A stretch of DNA of 18,221 nt from Oscillospiraceae bacterium (lineage in GTDB: Bacteria; Bacillota_A; Clostridia; Oscillospirales; CAG-272). Below, piece by piece: positions 7,175 through 15,988 of the stretch (its first letter is position 1; each line of letters opens with the position of its first letter). The DNA lies in assembly GCA_015064425.1 (NCBI GenBank), contig SVSF01000026.1, forward strand, positions 1 to 18,221, written 5' to 3'. Made by a program: the position numbers and the translations under genes. Under the pieces are notes generated by a model that worked only from the letters and a program-made list of their open reading frames with translations, had not been told where the DNA came from and did no database searches.

Positions 7175-8581
7175 ATGTGTAATGAAAATTTGAAAGAAAA
7201 GCTCTGCTATGATCCTAAGAATGCATTCGAAAAAATGAATGACGAGGAAAAGCTCGAGATGAACGTATATGCAGAGGCTTATAAAAAATATCTTGACGCT
7301 TCCAAGACTGAACGAGAAGCTGTAAAGACTTCTGTTAAGGAAGCTGAAGCAAAGGGGTTTAAAGCATATGATTTCGGAGATCCGGTTGTTGCAGGCGGTA
7401 AATATTACTATAACAATCGCGGAAAGTCCCTTTATCTTTTTGTGATCGGAAGTGAATCTCTGGAAAACGGAATACGTATATCTGCCGCTCATATCGACTC
7501 TCCCAGAATTGACCTAAAGCAGAATCCCCTTTATGAAGATAGCGGAATGGCCTTTTTTAAGACACATTATTACGGTGGAATAAAGAAGTACCAGTGGACG
7601 GCTCTTCCTCTTGCGCTTCACGGTACTGTAGCTCTTACAAATGGACAGACCGTTGATATTTGCATAGGTGAAGATGCAAACGATCCTGTTTTTTATATTA
7701 ATGACCTTCTTCCTCATCTTGCTGCAGAGCAGATGAACAAGAGAGCCGGCGATGTCATCAGTGGCGAAAATCTCAATATTCTTGTCGGATCCGAACCTGT
7801 TGATACCGAAGGCGACGAAAAGATCAAACTTAATGTTCTTAAGCTTCTTAATGAAAAATACGGAATAACCGAAGCTGATTTCCTCAGCGCAGAGATCTCT
7901 GCTGTTCCAGCAGAAAAGGCTCGTGATGTTGGATTTGACCGCTCTCTCATTTGCGCATATGGACATGATGACAGAGTTTGTGCATATCCTTCTCTTACCG
8001 CTATCCTTGAATGTGATGCTCCCAAGGCAACTCTTATGACTATACTTGCAGACAAAGAGGAAATAGGCAGTGAAGGCAACAGCGGTATGCAGTGTCAGGT
8101 ATTTCTTGATATTGTATCCGAGCTTGCAAAGGCAACCGGCAGCAATTACAGCAAGGTAAAGGCTCATTCTATGTGTCTTTCTGCAGACGTTAATGCGGCT
8201 TTCGATCCTAATTTTGGCAATGTATATGAAAAAAGAAATGCTTCCTTCATAAACAGAGGCGTGGTTCTTACAAAGTACACAGGTTCAAGAGGAAAGTCCG
8301 GCACTTCAGATGCAAGCGCAGAATTCGTTGGATATGTAAGAAATATTTTTGATAATGCGGGAATCGCATGGCAGACCGCAGAGCTCGGTAAGGTAGACGT
8401 AGGTGGCGGAGGAACCGTTGCAAAGTATATTGCAAACTACAATATCGACGTAGTCGACCTCGGTGTTGCGGTAATATCCATGCACGCTCCTTATGAAATA
8501 ATTTCCAAGGCAGACCTTTACAGCACGTATCGTGCGATCAAAGCATTTTTCGAATATGACTCTGCGGAGCATACAAAATGA
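7175..8581 (+). CDS. M18-family aminopeptidase
   Basis: Cytoplasmic binuclear-zinc aminopeptidase that removes N-terminal residues (aspartyl aminopeptidase / aminopeptidase I family). The 468-residue product carries the expected metal ligands and catalytic residues in order: HID (His106 with catalytic Asp108), HDDR (Asp265/266), KEEIGSEG (Glu295 and Glu296), a [12 protein letters not shown] block and SMHAPYE (His437). Start is taken as ATG 7175, 8 nt after GGAGG (7162-7166); ATG 7169 is only 2 nt from it. The stop TGA overlaps the prfA start as ATGA, so the two are translationally coupled. Which residue it prefers cannot be read from the sequence. Confidence 0.93.
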   Translation: MCNENLKEKLCYDPKNAFEKMNDEEKLEMNVYAEAYKKYLDASKTEREAVKTSVKEAEAKGFKAYDFGDPVVAGGKYYYNNRGKSLYLFVIGSESLENGIRISAAHIDSPRIDLKQNPLYEDSGMAFFKTHYYGGIKKYQWTALPLALHGTVALTNGQTVDICIGEDANDPVFYINDLLPHLAAEQMNKRAGDVISGENLNILVGSEPVDTEGDEKIKLNVLKLLNEKYGITEADFLSAEISAVPAEKARDVGFDRSLICAYGHDDRVCAYPSLTAILECDAPKATLMTILADKEEIGSEGNSGMQCQVFLDIVSELAKATGSNYSKVKAHSMCLSADVNAAFDPNFGNVYEKRNASFINRGVVLTKYTGSRGKSGTSDASAEFVGYVRNIFDNAGIAWQTAELGKVDVGGGGTVAKYIANYNIDVVDLGVAVISMHAPYEIISKADLYSTYRAIKAFFEYDSAEHTK

Positions 8582-9651
8582 TAAACAAGCTCAGAGAAGC
8601 TGAAATCAAATACGAAAATATATTAAGCGCTCTCGAGAATCCCGAAATAGCTTCCAAGCCCGCAGAATATAAGAGGCTTATGAAGGAACAAAGTAATCTT
8701 TTTCCCGTCATAGATAAGTACAGGGAATACAGAGCGACACTCTTGCGTATAGAAGAGGCTGAGGAACTTCTTTCCGATGCCTCCTCTGACAAAGAGCTTC
8801 ATGAACTTGCATCAGAAGAGCTCAAAGAGGCTAAATCGATTCTTCCCAAGCTTGAAGAAGAGCTTAAGATACTTTTACTTCCGAAAGATCCGAACGACGA
8901 AAAAAACGTTATTATCGAGATCAGAGGAGGAGCCGGCGGAGAGGAGGCAGCTCTGTTCTCTTATGTGCTTTACAGAATGTATACTATGTATGCTGTGAGC
9001 AAGGGATACAAATATGAAATAATGAGCCTCAACGAAACGGAGCTGGGCGGATTTAAAGAGGTCTCTTTTATGGTTGAAGGAAACGGAGCGTACTCTATGT
9101 TCAAGTATGAAAGCGGAGTACACAGGGTTCAAAGAGTCCCCGAAACAGAAGCGCAGGGAAGAATACACACCTCTACGGTCACGGTTGCGGTATTGCCCGA
9201 GGCCGAAGAAGTAGAAGTAGAGATAAATCCCGCTGACGTGAAGATAGAAAGTATCAAAAGTACAGGAGCCGGCGGTCAGCATATCAACAAGACCGAATCG
9301 GCCGTAAGACTTACACACATTCCCAGCGGTATCGTTATAGAATGCCAAGAAGAAAGAAGCCAGTTCAAAAATAAAGATAAGGCATTTAAAATGCTTCGCA
9401 CAAAGCTTTATGATATAAAGCAAAGAGAGCACGATGAAAAGATCGCAAATCAGAGAAAGATACAGGTTGGCACGGGTGACAGAAGTGAGCGTATCCGAAC
9501 TTACAATTATCCTCAAAACCGTGTTACCGATCACCGCATCGGACTTACTCTTTATTCTTTGGGCGACATTCTCGATGGAAACATTCAGTCGTTGGTGGAT
9601 GCTCTTATGACCGCTGATGCGGCGGAAAAATTAAAAAGCGAGAACTATTGA
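8578..9651 (+). CDS. prfA: Peptide chain release factor 1
   Basis: Recognises UAA and UAG at the ribosomal A site and triggers release of the finished protein. The 357-residue product is standard length. Domain 1 is helical (1-~100), followed by the GGAGGEEA motif, the PxT codon-recognition tripeptide as PET (188-190) instead of the SPF of RF2, the GGQ catalytic tripeptide (232-234) within [15 protein letters not shown], and the C-terminal [17 protein letters not shown] block. The start ATG overlaps the aminopeptidase stop by 4 nt, with no separate strong ribosome binding site. The gene usually found next in many Bacillota, prmC (methylates the GGQ glutamine), is absent here; sua5 follows after 19 nt. 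Confidence 0.97.
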   Translation: MINKLREAEIKYENILSALENPEIASKPAEYKRLMKEQSNLFPVIDKYREYRATLLRIEEAEELLSDASSDKELHELASEELKEAKSILPKLEEELKILLLPKDPNDEKNVIIEIRGGAGGEEAALFSYVLYRMYTMYAVSKGYKYEIMSLNETELGGFKEVSFMVEGNGAYSMFKYESGVHRVQRVPETEAQGRIHTSTVTVAVLPEAEEVEVEINPADVKIESIKSTGAGGQHINKTESAVRLTHIPSGIVIECQEERSQFKNKDKAFKMLRTKLYDIKQREHDEKIANQRKIQVGTGDRSERIRTYNYPQNRVTDHRIGLTLYSLGDILDGNIQSLVDALMTADAAEKLKSENY

Positions 9652-9670
9652 TCGCTCAGGGTTTATTTAA

Positions 9671-10687
9671 ATGAAAACAGAACTTATTGATCAAAACGAT
9701 ATAACCGAGATGTCAAAAGCAGGAGAAATGATTCGCGAAGGAAAGCTGGTCGCATTTCCTACAGAGACTGTTTACGGACTCGGATGCAATGCACTCGATC
9801 CTTTTGCTGCAAAAAAAATATATGAAGCAAAAGGAAGACCTTCAGACAATCCGCTTATAGTTCATCTTGCAGATCCTTATGATGCCGAAAAGTATTGTCA
9901 TACAACGGAAATGTATTATAAGCTCGCGGATGCATTTATGCCCGGCCCGCTTACCGTAGTGCTTAAGAAGAAAGATATTATTCCGGATGAAATAACCGCC
10001 GGTAAGGATACCGTAGCAATACGCGTTCCGTCATGCAGAGCAGCAAGAGAACTTATTGCTTTATCGGAGCGTCCCATTGCCGCACCTTCCGCAAATATTT
10101 CCGGGAAGCCAAGTCCGACTGCCGCCAAGCACGTTATCGACGATCTTTACGGAAAGATAGATGCCATTGTTGTCGGAGATGATTCAGATATAGGACTTGA
10201 ATCTACGATCGTATTTCCCGATGATAGCGGTGTAACTATTCTTCGCCCGGGAGGAATAACTTACGAGCAGCTTGCAGCCGTATGCGGATGCGTATCGCTG
10301 TCAAAAGCAGTTACCGAAAAATTCGAATCGTCTTCCGGACCGGTTGCTCCCGGTATGAAGTATAAACACTATGCTCCGAGAGAAAAGGTGTATATAGTTG
10401 ATTCGGATGATGGAAAGTTTTACAGTTTTTTAAAAGACAAAGAAAATTGCGGTGTCCTTTGCTTCGAAGAGGATCTTCCGTATATTGGGCAAATGTGTAA
10501 GCTTTCATTTGGAAGCCGTTATGATCAGAACACTCAGGCTCATAAGCTTTTTTCAGTTTTGAGAAGCTTTGATTCAAGAGAAGATATAGACATTATTTAT
10601 GCAAGAATGCCATCCAAAGAAGGCATTGGACTTGCAGTATTTAACAGATTAATAAAAGCGGCAGGATTTGATATAATAAGTATTTAA
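9671..10687 (+). CDS. L-threonylcarbamoyladenylate synthase, Sua5 type
   Basis: Makes threonylcarbamoyl-AMP from threonine, bicarbonate and ATP, the first step of the t6A37 modification of tRNAs that read ANN codons. The N-terminal YrdC-like domain (1-~205) shows FPTETVYGLGCNA, the KGRPSDNPLIVH segment, AIRVPS and SANISGKPSPT. The C-terminal Sua5 domain (~210-338) follows the linker containing APGMKYKHYAP. At 338 residues it is the two-domain Sua5/YwlC type, not the short TsaC. ATG 9671 follows AGGG (9658-9661) by 9 nt. It sits between prfA and a topoisomerase gene, all apparently one transcript; its neighbour tRNA-Thr is one potential t6A substrate in the window. Confidence 0.95.
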   Translation: MKTELIDQNDITEMSKAGEMIREGKLVAFPTETVYGLGCNALDPFAAKKIYEAKGRPSDNPLIVHLADPYDAEKYCHTTEMYYKLADAFMPGPLTVVLKKKDIIPDEITAGKDTVAIRVPSCRAARELIALSERPIAAPSANISGKPSPTAAKHVIDDLYGKIDAIVVGDDSDIGLESTIVFPDDSGVTILRPGGITYEQLAAVCGCVSLSKAVTEKFESSSGPVAPGMKYKHYAPREKVYIVDSDDGKFYSFLKDKENCGVLCFEEDLPYIGQMCKLSFGSRYDQNTQAHKLFSVLRSFDSREDIDIIYARMPSKEGIGLAVFNRLIKAAGFDIISI

Positions 10688-10712
10688 TAATGCCGCACGA
10701 AAGGAAAACAGA

Positions 10713-12938
10713 ATGGCAAGAAAGCAGAAACAAGAAACTCTTGTAAAATTACCTCCCGCCGAGGCTGTCATACAGCCGATTACCGAGACTATAGAAAAAA
10801 ACTATATGCCTTATGTAATGAGCGTAATAATATCAAGAGCTATTCCCGAAATAGACGGGTTTAAGCCGTCCCAAAGAAAACTGCTTTATACAATGTATAA
10901 AGAGGGGCTGCTTTCCGGTCATCATACGAAGAGTACGAATATTGTAGGAGCTACCATGAAGCTTCATCCTCACGGTGATGCTTCTATATACGAAACAATG
11001 GTAAGACTTACAAGAGGTCACGAAGCATTGCTTCACCCTTTTGTGGATTCAAAAGGAACCTTTGGTAAGCATTACAGTGATATGGCTCCTGCTGCTGCAA
11101 GATATACGGAGGTATGCCTTGATTCCTTCAGTGCAGAGCTTTTCAGGGGAATCGAGAAGGATGCCGTAGATTTTGTCCCCAACTACGATAACACGATACA
11201 AGAACCCGTACTTTTGCCCACATCATTCCCGAACATTCTTGTAAACTCAAATATGGGAATTGCCGTTGGTATGGCAAGTAAGATATGTTCCTTCAATCTT
11301 GGGGAAATATGCGACGGTACCATTCAGCTTCTGAAAAACCCAAATACAGGCGCAGAACAGATGCTAGATATCGTAAAAGGCCCGGATTTCTCGGTAGGCG
11401 GATATCTTATCTACAACAAGGACCAGATGCGCGAGATATATGAGACGGGGAGGGGAAGCTTTAAGCTAAGGGCAAAATACAGATATGATAAGTCAGAGAA
11501 CTGTATTGAAGTTCTTGAAATCCCCTACACAACAACTATAGAGATCATAATCAAAAGGATCTCTGATATGATAAAAGAGGGAAAGGTCAAAGAGATAACC
11601 GATTACAGAGATGAGATCGATATTTCGGGATTTAAGTTTACAATAGACTTGAGAAGAGGAACGGATCCCGACAAGTTTATGCAAAGACTATTTAAGCAAA
11701 CTACGCTTGAAGACGATTTTAGCTGTAATTTTAACGTTATAATCGACGATAAGCCGCTTCAACTGGGACTTGTTGATATGCTGAAGGAATGGATAAAATT
11801 CAGGCTTGGATGCGTTAAGAGAGAGCTTGGATACGATTTGAAGGTCAAGGAGGACAAGCTTCACCTTTTGCAGGGTCTTGCGAAAATACTTCTTGATATT
11901 GACCTTGCGATAAAGATCATACGCGGAACCAAAAATGAGGCTGATGTGATCCCGAATCTTATGAAAGGCTTTGATATCGACAAGATACAGGCGGATTACG
12001 TAGCGGATATTAAGCTCAGGAATCTTAACAAAGAGCATATTCTTAACAGGCTTAAGGAGATACAGAAGCTTCAGGAAGAAATCGCAGAACTCAGATCTAT
12101 TCTCGCAAGCGAAACAAAGCAGAAAAATCTTATAGCAAAACAACTTAAAGAAATCAAAGAAAAATATGCCAAACCCAGAAAGACAGAAATAATCTACGAT
12201 GATGTTATCGAGGAGTACGTACCAGAAGATGAGGTTGAGGATTACAACGTCAAATTCATCTTTACAAAAGAAGGTTATTTCAAAAAGATCACCCTGCTTT
12301 CGCTCAGAGGAAACGATGAACAAAAGCTCAAAGAAAATGACTATATTATTTCCGAGTTTGACGGTTCTAACAGAGATGATCTTTGGTTCTTCTCGGATAA
12401 ATGCAGGATATATAAAGCAAAAGCATCTCAATTCCCGGATACAAAGGCATCTTCACTTGGAGATTATGCTCCTTCAAAACTTGATTTTGAATCTGACGAA
12501 AAAGCCGTTGCTATGATCCATTTCAAGGAGCATAAGAGCGGTCAGAATATCGTTTATGTATTCGAAAACGGAAAATCTGTTAAAGTTGATGTTGAAAACT
12601 ACGAGACAAAATCAAACAGGAAGCGATTGACGGGAGCTTTTTCGTCTGCATCACCTTTGATAAACGCTTTTCTCGAAGACGGAGATACACGCATAATGAT
12701 ATCTTCGAATACAAGCCACGTTATAGCCATTAATACCGAGTTAATTCCATTAAAGAGTACAAAGACCTCAAACGGTGTGAATGTATTTATGCTGAAGAAA
12801 AATCAGCTTGTTGAAAAAGCATCTCTTTTGAAAGCAGATGCTCCCGAATATAAAAAATACAGAAAATTAAAAATACCCGCCAAGCCGTCTCTGCTTGAAG
12901 AGGCAGATATTGCTGCAAGGCAGATAAGTCTGGAATAA
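10713..12938 (+). CDS. Type IIA topoisomerase subunit A (ParC/GyrA-like)
   Basis: DNA cleavage-religation subunit of a type II topoisomerase. The 741-residue product has the winged-helix/tower core (~1-480), with IPEIDGFKPSQRK, HPHGD (85-89), the catalytic tyrosine Tyr131 in AARYTEV, and PNILVNSNMGIAVGMAS. A long coiled-coil segment (~440-500) and a shorter C-terminal beta-pinwheel-like region (~505-715) follow. I see no QRRGGKG GyrA box, so a topoisomerase IV-like decatenating role is more likely than supercoiling. No parE or gyrB lies in the window. At the quinolone-contact positions it has Ala90 (Ser83 of GyrA) and Glu94 (Asp87). ATG 10713 follows AAGGA (10701-10705) by 7 nt. Confidence 0.9.
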   Translation: MARKQKQETLVKLPPAEAVIQPITETIEKNYMPYVMSVIISRAIPEIDGFKPSQRKLLYTMYKEGLLSGHHTKSTNIVGATMKLHPHGDASIYETMVRLTRGHEALLHPFVDSKGTFGKHYSDMAPAAARYTEVCLDSFSAELFRGIEKDAVDFVPNYDNTIQEPVLLPTSFPNILVNSNMGIAVGMASKICSFNLGEICDGTIQLLKNPNTGAEQMLDIVKGPDFSVGGYLIYNKDQMREIYETGRGSFKLRAKYRYDKSENCIEVLEIPYTTTIEIIIKRISDMIKEGKVKEITDYRDEIDISGFKFTIDLRRGTDPDKFMQRLFKQTTLEDDFSCNFNVIIDDKPLQLGLVDMLKEWIKFRLGCVKRELGYDLKVKEDKLHLLQGLAKILLDIDLAIKIIRGTKNEADVIPNLMKGFDIDKIQADYVADIKLRNLNKEHILNRLKEIQKLQEEIAELRSILASETKQKNLIAKQLKEIKEKYAKPRKTEIIYDDVIEEYVPEDEVEDYNVKFIFTKEGYFKKITLLSLRGNDEQKLKENDYIISEFDGSNRDDLWFFSDKCRIYKAKASQFPDTKASSLGDYAPSKLDFESDEKAVAMIHFKEHKSGQNIVYVFENGKSVKVDVENYETKSNRKRLTGAFSSASPLINAFLEDGDTRIMISSNTSHVIAINTELIPLKSTKTSNGVNVFMLKKNQLVEKASLLKADAPEYKKYRKLKIPAKPSLLEEADIAARQISLE

Positions 12939-12950
12939 GCCGTTCAGATC

Positions 12951-12955
12951 GGAGG
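12951..12955 (+). promoter_or_regulatory. Ribosome binding site that selects a GTG start
   Basis: GGAGG lies 9 nt before GTG 12965 but 18 nt before the next in-frame ATG (12974), so it favours the GTG. Confidence 0.7.
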
Positions 12956-12964
12956 AAAAAAACA

Positions 12965-13498
12965 GTGAAAAAAATGAAGTTAATAGTATCAGTATGCGCG
13001 ATCATATTTATTGTAGGTACCATTGCTATAGCAGCGGCTTCATATGATCCCGGTTCAGACCCCTTTATAAGTCTCAGCTATCTTACCGAAATATTCAAAC
13101 CGCAAATGATAGATGACATTAAAGAAGAGATATCTGCCGACATTGCAAAACAGATAGATGAAAAGCTTGGAGCAGAGACTGAAGAGGAAGAAACTGAACC
13201 TACGGTTTCAATGGCTTATGAGGTAGTTCATCTTTTCAACGGTCAAAGGATAGAGGCGTTAAGTTCCTGCGAGATCATTCTTCGAGCAGGCATGGCGGAA
13301 TCTCTTGTTACTTCTGCGGAAAATATTGCAAACGGTGTAGGTCTCAGTAACGTTACCGAAGCAAAAGAAATACTTAACGGTGAATCAGTACCGATAAATA
13401 ACTATATAATCATTCCCAGAGCCGACGGAAGAGCTGTGGTAGTAACCTCGAATGATGCATACTTTATGGTGAGAGGAGACTACATAATTGTCGGATAA
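12965..13498 (+). CDS. Membrane-anchored protein of unknown function
   Basis: I do not recognise a named family. The 177-residue product has a lysine-rich start and one hydrophobic segment (~5-26), a signal anchor with the rest outside the cell. A helical, charged stretch (~45-70) and an acidic linker (70-79) lead to a compact C-terminal domain (82-177) with motifs FNGQRI (91-96), EIILRAG (103-109), NVTEAKEILNGE, NNYIIIPRADGRAV (~145-158) and a final VRGDYIIVG. These motif-like blocks look like a conserved fold. Start is GTG 12965 by its GGAGG. Its 3' end overlaps the SpoIID-domain gene by 11 nt, suggesting coupled translation and a joint role at the cell envelope (inference). Confidence 0.8.
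   Translation: MKKMKLIVSVCAIIFIVGTIAIAAASYDPGSDPFISLSYLTEIFKPQMIDDIKEEISADIAKQIDEKLGAETEEEETEPTVSMAYEVVHLFNGQRIEALSSCEIILRAGMAESLVTSAENIANGVGLSNVTEAKEILNGESVPINNYIIIPRADGRAVVVTSNDAYFMVRGDYIIVG
13474..13478 (+). promoter_or_regulatory. Ribosome binding site that selects a TTG start
   Basis: AGGAG lies inside the 3' end of the preceding gene, 9 nt before TTG 13488. The first in-frame ATG (13530) has no comparable site, so the TTG is preferred. Confidence 0.65.
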
Positions 13499-15497
13499 TA
13501 AAAAGATCAAAACTTCCAAGAGAGATGCCATGAAACGTATTCTCTCACTGGTATTGGTAATTTTGATGCTGCTCGGAACTTTTTCTATTGCATTAAGCTT
13601 TATTATTCCCAGTCTTAAAGCCGAAGAGTTCAGTGATGCACCTATTTTACGTATTGGGCTTATGTACGGAAGCGGAGTTACGGTAGGATTTGAAACAACT
13701 ACCGAATATGGAGTCGGTATAGGAATTGTTGACAGTGACAATATATATACCGAAATTATGTATAGTGAAAAAACTCTTCTTGCGGCCGCTTGTGATACAA
13801 ATTTGATAAACAATAACCGTAATCTCGAGATCACTTACGGCGAGGTTGCGGATATTGGCGGATATCATGTACAGATCGTAACAAATATCCACGCATTAAA
13901 TTTCGACCTTTCATATTACGGAGATATGTTTTACGGCATTGCAAACGTTTTTCCGGCATACTGTAACGGAAATCTCTATGTCAGAATAGGTCAGTTTACT
14001 TCTTACAGTGCAGCACAGGATTTTTTGTCTCAGAATAATACACTTTTTGGTGCTGAGATCGTAAGCCCCGCTGCAGATGGCGTTTCCTTGCTCGATCCTC
14101 TTACAAATGAGATCGTATTTGAGCTTTCCGACCCGGAAATGATGCTTGGAACCGTTGCTATACAAGATGAATTCGATCTTGATAAGGAGTACATAACAAC
14201 TCCAGCTAAAAACGCCTACGACGGTATATTTGCTTACAGACGTCATACGACCGATACGATCGACGGAGTAAGCGTTATAAACGTTCTTAATGTTGAGACA
14301 TATATCGAAGGAGTTATTCCTTCTGAAGTACATAATTATTGGCATTTGGAGGCTTTAAGATCATTTGCCATTACAACACGTACGTTTGCGGCAGATAATA
14401 TCGGTTCGCATTCGAAGCTCAAATTCGATATATGCAATAGTTCTTGTTGTCAGGTCTACCGCGGAAGAACAAATGTAAACGATGCGGTAAAGACCGCCGT
14501 CTACGATACAAGAGGACTTATTGCTACGTATAAGGGAAAACCCGTCAAGCTTGGATATTCATCGGTCGTTGGCGGTGTTACGGTAAGTGCATATGACGGA
14601 TGGGGTTCGGTAGGAGATTATCCGTATCTTGATGCAAAGGTAACACCTTGGGAAAAATATGAAGAATACCCTAACGGCTCGTGGACCGTTGAGGTAAGTC
14701 CGGATGACCTTCTTGCGCAGCTGAATAAAAAGGGCTATACTCTCTTAAAGGGAAGTATAGCTGATGTTGAGATAGTTGAACTGTGTACGAATTCAACATA
14801 CGTAAAGCAGCTTGCTGTAACCGATGTTTTCGGTACAAAAGTAAATATAAAATTTGCCGATAATATAAGAATAGCTCTTGCCGCTTATGTAAAAAGTGCA
14901 AATTTTGTTGTTGGCTTCGGCGGAGAAACCATAGAACAGACAGAGTATATACTCGAACAGTTTGATGAAAGTGCATTGGGCCAAGGTTTTTCTGTATATA
15001 CCGAGGAAGGGCTTGAAAACAACATAGATCTCAGCAGTATGAGCGTTATAACAGCCAATGGGACTGTAGATGTTGAATCTCCTCAGTATATCAGTGTTAT
15101 TACCGCTGACGGAGAAGTAAAAAATATTGTTCCCGACGAATTTGTTTTCGAGGGCGGAGTAGCGGAATTGACCGGTGTTCCGGTGAAAACCGTAAAGCAA
15201 ATAAGCCTTCCCGGATCAAATAAAAATTTTGTATTTGTTGGAAAAGGGTGGGGACATGGCATAGGTTTAAGCCAGTATGGCATGCTTGAGCTTGCAAAGC
15301 TCGGTTATAAATATGACGATATACTCCAGGCATATCTTCCCGGTACAGATATTTCTTATATGTATACCGTAAATGATACTGTTATCAACAACACTCCTGA
15401 TGATAATTTCTTTAATGATATTATCAACGGAATAGGCGATAACACTAATATAAATGACACAAACGAAAATATTCGGTCACACGATCTATTATCTTGA
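13488..15497 (+). CDS. SpoIID/LytB-domain protein with N-terminal membrane anchor
   Basis: The SpoIID domain belongs to the family of the B. subtilis lytic transglycosylase that cleaves denuded peptidoglycan glycan strands. The 669-residue product has a hydrophobic segment (~17-40), then an extracytoplasmic region with a SPOR-like stretch (GNLYVRIGQFTSYSAAQDFL, ~161-180). The SpoIID domain begins near 245: YIEGVIPSEV contains Glu280 at the position of the catalytic glutamate, followed by EALRSFAITTRTFA, CNSSCCQVYRG, VVGGVTVSAYDGWG, and the closing GKGWGHGIGLSQYG (590 is the His). An insertion of ~140 residues separates the last two parts. The tail is Asn/Asp-rich. TTG 13488 overlaps the upstream gene by 11 nt. 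It is much longer than SpoIID (~340 residues), so it is a vegetative or spore wall paralogue rather than clearly SpoIID. Confidence 0.88.
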   Translation: MSDNKKIKTSKRDAMKRILSLVLVILMLLGTFSIALSFIIPSLKAEEFSDAPILRIGLMYGSGVTVGFETTTEYGVGIGIVDSDNIYTEIMYSEKTLLAAACDTNLINNNRNLEITYGEVADIGGYHVQIVTNIHALNFDLSYYGDMFYGIANVFPAYCNGNLYVRIGQFTSYSAAQDFLSQNNTLFGAEIVSPAADGVSLLDPLTNEIVFELSDPEMMLGTVAIQDEFDLDKEYITTPAKNAYDGIFAYRRHTTDTIDGVSVINVLNVETYIEGVIPSEVHNYWHLEALRSFAITTRTFAADNIGSHSKLKFDICNSSCCQVYRGRTNVNDAVKTAVYDTRGLIATYKGKPVKLGYSSVVGGVTVSAYDGWGSVGDYPYLDAKVTPWEKYEEYPNGSWTVEVSPDDLLAQLNKKGYTLLKGSIADVEIVELCTNSTYVKQLAVTDVFGTKVNIKFADNIRIALAAYVKSANFVVGFGGETIEQTEYILEQFDESALGQGFSVYTEEGLENNIDLSSMSVITANGTVDVESPQYISVITADGEVKNIVPDEFVFEGGVAELTGVPVKTVKQISLPGSNKNFVFVGKGWGHGIGLSQYGMLELAKLGYKYDDILQAYLPGTDISYMYTVNDTVINNTPDDNFFNDIINGIGDNTNINDTNENIRSHDLLS

Positions 15498-15511
15498 TTG
15501 GAGATGTTTAA

Positions 15512-15988
15512 ATGAAAGATATACTTCAACTTCTTGAAAATGACAGCAGACTTACAGTACCTCAGCTTGCACTGATGCTGGAAAAGGATGAAAAGGAAAT
15601 TAAAGAAGAAATAGACAAATACGAAAAAGAGGGAGTTATTGTAGGATATCCCACTCTGATCGACTGGGATAAAACCGGAAGGGAACACGTCAGCGCAATT
15701 ATTGAGCTCAAAGTAACTCCGGCAAGGGACAGAGGCTTTGATTATATAGCTGAAAAGATATACAATTATCCCGAAGTAAAGAGTCTTTCTCTTATGTCCG
15801 GAGGATATGATCTGATGGTTATAATCGAAGGTAAGACTATGAGAGAAATTGCATTCTTTGTTGCGGATAAACTTTCAACACTCGACGGCGTTGTTTCTAC
15901 CGCCACACACTTTTTCCTCAAGAAGTATAAAGATGAGGGAATAATTTATGAGCAGCAAGAGAAAGATGAACGGGGTTTTGAAATATAA
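15512..15988 (+). CDS. Lrp/AsnC-family transcriptional regulator
   Basis: A 158-residue DNA-binding regulator. Residues 1-50 form a winged helix-turn-helix of the Lrp type (LLENDSRLTVPQLALML, then GVIVGYPTLIDW). Residues ~60-140 form the RAM ligand-binding/oligomerisation domain, with ELKVTPARDRGFD, SLSLMSGGYDLMV (the conserved glycine-rich effector turn) and TATHFFLKKYK. Such proteins usually sense an amino acid and control its metabolism. ATG 15512 is 8 nt after GGAG (15500-15503). Its TAA stop shares one base with the aminotransferase ATG, so the regulator and enzyme are translationally coupled and probably functionally paired. The effector cannot be read from the sequence. Confidence 0.93.
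   Translation: MKDILQLLENDSRLTVPQLALMLEKDEKEIKEEIDKYEKEGVIVGYPTLIDWDKTGREHVSAIIELKVTPARDRGFDYIAEKIYNYPEVKSLSLMSGGYDLMVIIEGKTMREIAFFVADKLSTLDGVVSTATHFFLKKYKDEGIIYEQQEKDERGFEI

Noticed and set aside
6575..7492. 305-residue open frame on the minus strand across coaE and the start of the aminopeptidase gene
   Set aside because: Phe/Ile/Cys/Tyr-rich composition typical of antisense of AT-rich genes, no family motifs, and it opposes two well-supported genes.
7514..8167. 217-residue minus-strand open frame inside the M18 aminopeptidase gene
   Set aside because: Shadow of a gene with all catalytic residues intact; no ribosome binding site or recognisable domain.
11688..12431. 247-residue minus-strand open frame inside the topoisomerase gene
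   Set aside because: Shadow with low-complexity hydrophobic sequence; the opposite strand has continuous topoisomerase homology.
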